Source: Ciona savignyi
Taxonomy: Eukaryota; Chordata; Ascidiacea; Phlebobranchia; Cionidae
Length of the DNA: 64,000 nt
Direction: 5' to 3'
NCBI GenBank assembly: GCA_000149265.1
Contig: CH001991.1
Coordinates: 825,150-889,149 of the forward strand
The notes beneath the pieces are model-generated. The model saw only the letters and a program-made list of their open reading frames with translations. It searched no databases and had not been told where the DNA came from. The position numbers and the translations under genes are program-made. Shown here piece after piece: positions 61,745 to 64,000 of the stretch (position 1 is the stretch's first letter; every line of letters starts with the position of its first letter).

Positions 61745-63990
61745 ATGGAAGAATTTAAGCGAAACAACTTCGGGACTTTTGACCTAGTAATATTTTCAGG
61801 TATTTGCAAACAATTTTTATTTGACTAAATTGGGTTTGTGTATTCACGTAAAAAGCATATTTGACTAATACTGTAAATGTGCAATGGTAAAATGGTTCCA
61901 TTTTTACACTAAAGCAGTCCGGCCCGGTGGTCTAGCGGTTAAGTGCGTCGCCTTTCAATTGCAGGTTGCAGGTGCGAAACTGGTCGCTAGCTGAAAGGTT
62001 GCAGGTGCGAAACTGGTCGCTAGCTAGTCGGTTGTGTCCTTGGGCAAGGTACTTTACGGACATTGCCTGAACCCAGCGGATTAATGGTTTCTACCAAATT
62101 GAAGGAACGTGTCTATCATATACAACACACTGCAATAGCTCCGGTAACCCGACGATGGGCGCGAGGTGATCTGACGATTGCCCGTGTGATAACCTCCTAG
62201 GTTTTCCCATTCACGGGGATAAACATGAATATCCTATCCTATCCTAGCATGGATTGTTTTAGCGATCATTTATTAAAACGTTAATCTTTTTTATCGTAAT
62301 TTCAGACATTTTGAGCCTGACAACTCATGTTTTTAAATTGTTAGGTGATAGATTAGTCGAATCGTTTAACTTTTTTATTTGTTAAAACAGGGGTGACTTT
62401 TAGAGCAAATAATAGGGGGAAAACTTTAACAGTTTTTATTAAGACGGGGTCTAAACCTTTAAGCTAAATCTTCAACAGGGTCATGGAAGCTCTTGGTTAT
62501 AATTTAGGTTGCAATTTAACTTAACAAACATTCCTTGAACTCACTGGAATGTAACGGACTGAACAAAAATTAAATTAGTTGAGGTACTAATTGCCTCTCG
62601 GTAACGAAAACTGGTGTTTAAAAATGCCTGTATTTCAGCTTCGTTAATCTTCTCTGTATTTGTGGGGTTGTACTATGCTTACAAAGATCGAACAAATGAC
62701 TCTCTGAATAACTATTATTTTGGAGGAAGAAAAATGTCACCGGTGAGATTAAAGCCAAATGGAGGAGCAGTTGGTTACTGATAGTTATTTCTTACAATGC
62801 AATATCACTTTACTATGTTCTTGTAAATTAAGGTTAAGTCAACCTAATTTTAAAACACATACAAAATTAATTGTAACATATTCTAATGCATTCATTCCAT
62901 TTACAGATTCCGATCGGTCTTTCCATGTCGGTCACTTTCATATCGGCACTTACTGTCATTGGTCTTCCAGTTGAGGTTTATTTGTATGGACTTGTAAATG
63001 TATGGCATTCAACAACCTTGTTTCTGCCATCCATCCTATCTTACCTGTACATTATTCCCTTGTATCATCGGCTGCAAATCTCAACCGTGTACGAGGTAAT
63101 GAGGCGTTTAACCAATTATTCTCCCATCTCTCCAAAGTAAATTGACCTCGCAGAGAGGGCTGTCACTCAAAATCCTGCTACTGGAAAGCTTATATCTGCA
63201 ACCTAAACTCAAAGCCCTGCACATCGGTTCATTTTTCAAATGAAAATAGGCAAAAAATGCACAATCAGATTTCACGCAGCTCTATTCCGCTTTTACAAAA
63301 CTGCACGGCTAAATGAAAATACTAACTCCAAGCCTAGAACATGCTACTTGCCTGTTTCCACCGCAAAAACATCATTGTTACTCAGTAAAACACTAATTGA
63401 AATACCATCATGGCTAAAAAGGGCCACTTGTCATAGAGATCAATTATCATATACTTAATATTTTTTTGGATTTTAGACGTGTTTTAACGACTGTTGTTTT
63501 GCTGTTTTTTTTCCCGTTTTCCAAATTTTCGACATAGATCCTGCTTCTTGTTTTTATCTTAGAAACAAAAAAATAACTAATGTAATTTATTGGTTATACG
63601 TCATCTTCAAATCGTTATTCTTACAACGCTAATATACAAAATATTTTGCCAGTACCTAGAAATTCGCTTTAACCGAAAATGTCGAATCATCGTATCAACT
63701 GTAGAACTTGTTAGCCTGGTAAGTGTGTCTTTTAAAACCTCTTGCATTTATACCATAATCTAAACAAAAAAATGCATTATATTAAGTATGGTAGAATTTT
63801 TATCAATAATTATTAATTTTGATTTATGCATAACTTGGTCGTCTTGTAACGAAATGATCTCATGTTTTAGACGCTATACTTGGGCACGACCATTTATCTC
63901 CCGGCTTTAGCCCTTAGCGCAGTGACTCCTATAAATATGAACCAAGCAATCGCTGTAACAAGTGCAATATGTACAATTTACACCGTTTGT
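61745..63990 (+). CDS. SLC5-family sodium/solute cotransporter, 5' part
   Basis: Plasma-membrane Na+-coupled symporter of the SSS/SLC5 family, closest by recalled alignment to the monocarboxylate/iodide/multivitamin branch (SLC5A5, A6, A8, A12). Five exons in phase: 61745-61799, 62639-62742, 62907-63095, 63653-63718 and 63871-63990, giving 178 residues before the window ends at a gtaagt donor. The N-terminus FGTFDLVIFS precedes the first hydrophobic helix. NNYYFGGRKMSP corresponds to the family's GGRxM loop. SMSVTFISALTVIGLPVEVYLYG aligns with SLC5A8 ...SAVTVLGTPSEVYRFG, which includes the unwound TM1 region. TVYEYLEIRFN matches STYEYLELRFN. Splitting of the YE|YLE motif by an intron and an exact phase match support the model. 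The substrate cannot be told from this portion. Confidence 0.92.
61915..62248 (+). repeat. Full-length tRNA-like SINE (+) with internal duplication, SLC5 intron 1
   Basis: Complete from 'cagtccggcccggtggtcta' to 'aacatgaatatcctatccta'. A 30-base block beginning 'aggttgcaggtgcgaaact' occurs twice, at 61963 and 61996 (33-base offset), so this copy has two B-box-like segments. Confidence 0.95.
63097..63612 (+). repeat. Dispersed repeat copy directly after SLC5 exon 3
   Basis: Homologous over its length to 23996-24470, with an extra insert near 63460-63585. It begins within two bases of the exon 3 donor (63096), so the first bases of the intron are repeat-derived or the element inserted next to the splice site. 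Confidence 0.7.
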
Positions 63991-64000
63991 GTAAGTACAA

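Overview
The window is 64 kb of a compact, AT-rich animal genome with many short introns. Protein similarity and a very abundant tRNA-like SINE, whose tail repeats ATCCT, point to a solitary ascidian of the Ciona intestinalis/robusta type. That assignment rests on recognition of the repeats and protein families, not on a search. There is one run of exactly 100 Ns (22190-22289), a conventional assembly gap.

Layout, left to right. (1) 723-2067, + strand: the 3' part of the mitochondrial inner membrane protease subunit IMMP1L. (2) 2.8-8.8 kb: no gene recognised. It holds a five-copy tandem array with a unit of about 337 bp, a foldback element, SINE copies and one unexplained minus-strand ORF. 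(3) 8811-21054, +: a 13-exon secreted ADAMTS-like protein (TSP1, Cys-rich, spacer, netrin-like domain), closest in architecture to ADAMTSL5. (4) 21.1-24.7 kb: 3' flank, assembly gap and repeats. (5) 24906-30933, +: fucose-1-phosphate guanylyltransferase (FPGT), with a GC-AG intron and a broken coding-like relic on the opposite strand of its largest intron. (6) 32996-36840, -: a secreted IGFBP-type protein with an unusual cysteine-repeat C-terminus, convergent with FPGT. (7) 39846-55848, +: strawberry notch (SBNO1), 28 coding exons and 1559 codons, with Walker A, DECH, SAT and C-terminal helicase motifs. (8) 58911-59422, +: a three-exon gene for a small, very basic secreted peptide. (9) 61745 to the right edge, +: the first five coding exons of an SLC5 sodium/solute cotransporter.

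All spliced models were built by hand from GT/AG (once GC/AG) sites. Every junction keeps reading phase, and most junctions are supported by recalled vertebrate homologues. The genes do not form an operon or a single pathway. There is one thematic overlap, which may be chance: FPGT makes GDP-fucose by salvage, the ADAMTSL5-like TSP1 repeat carries an O-fucosylation consensus, and SBNO1 is tied to Notch signalling in flies.

Repeats dominate the rest. At least 22 copies or fragments of one tRNA-like SINE were found, including one inserted inside another. Two other tRNA-like repeat families and a dispersed repeat of about 350-500 bp are also present. No CRISPR array, rRNA, certain tRNA gene, or retrovirus-like or LTR element was recognised. 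No clear new multi-gene system was found. The most novel-looking items are the IGFBP protein with duplicated cysteine motifs and the arginine-rich secreted peptide.
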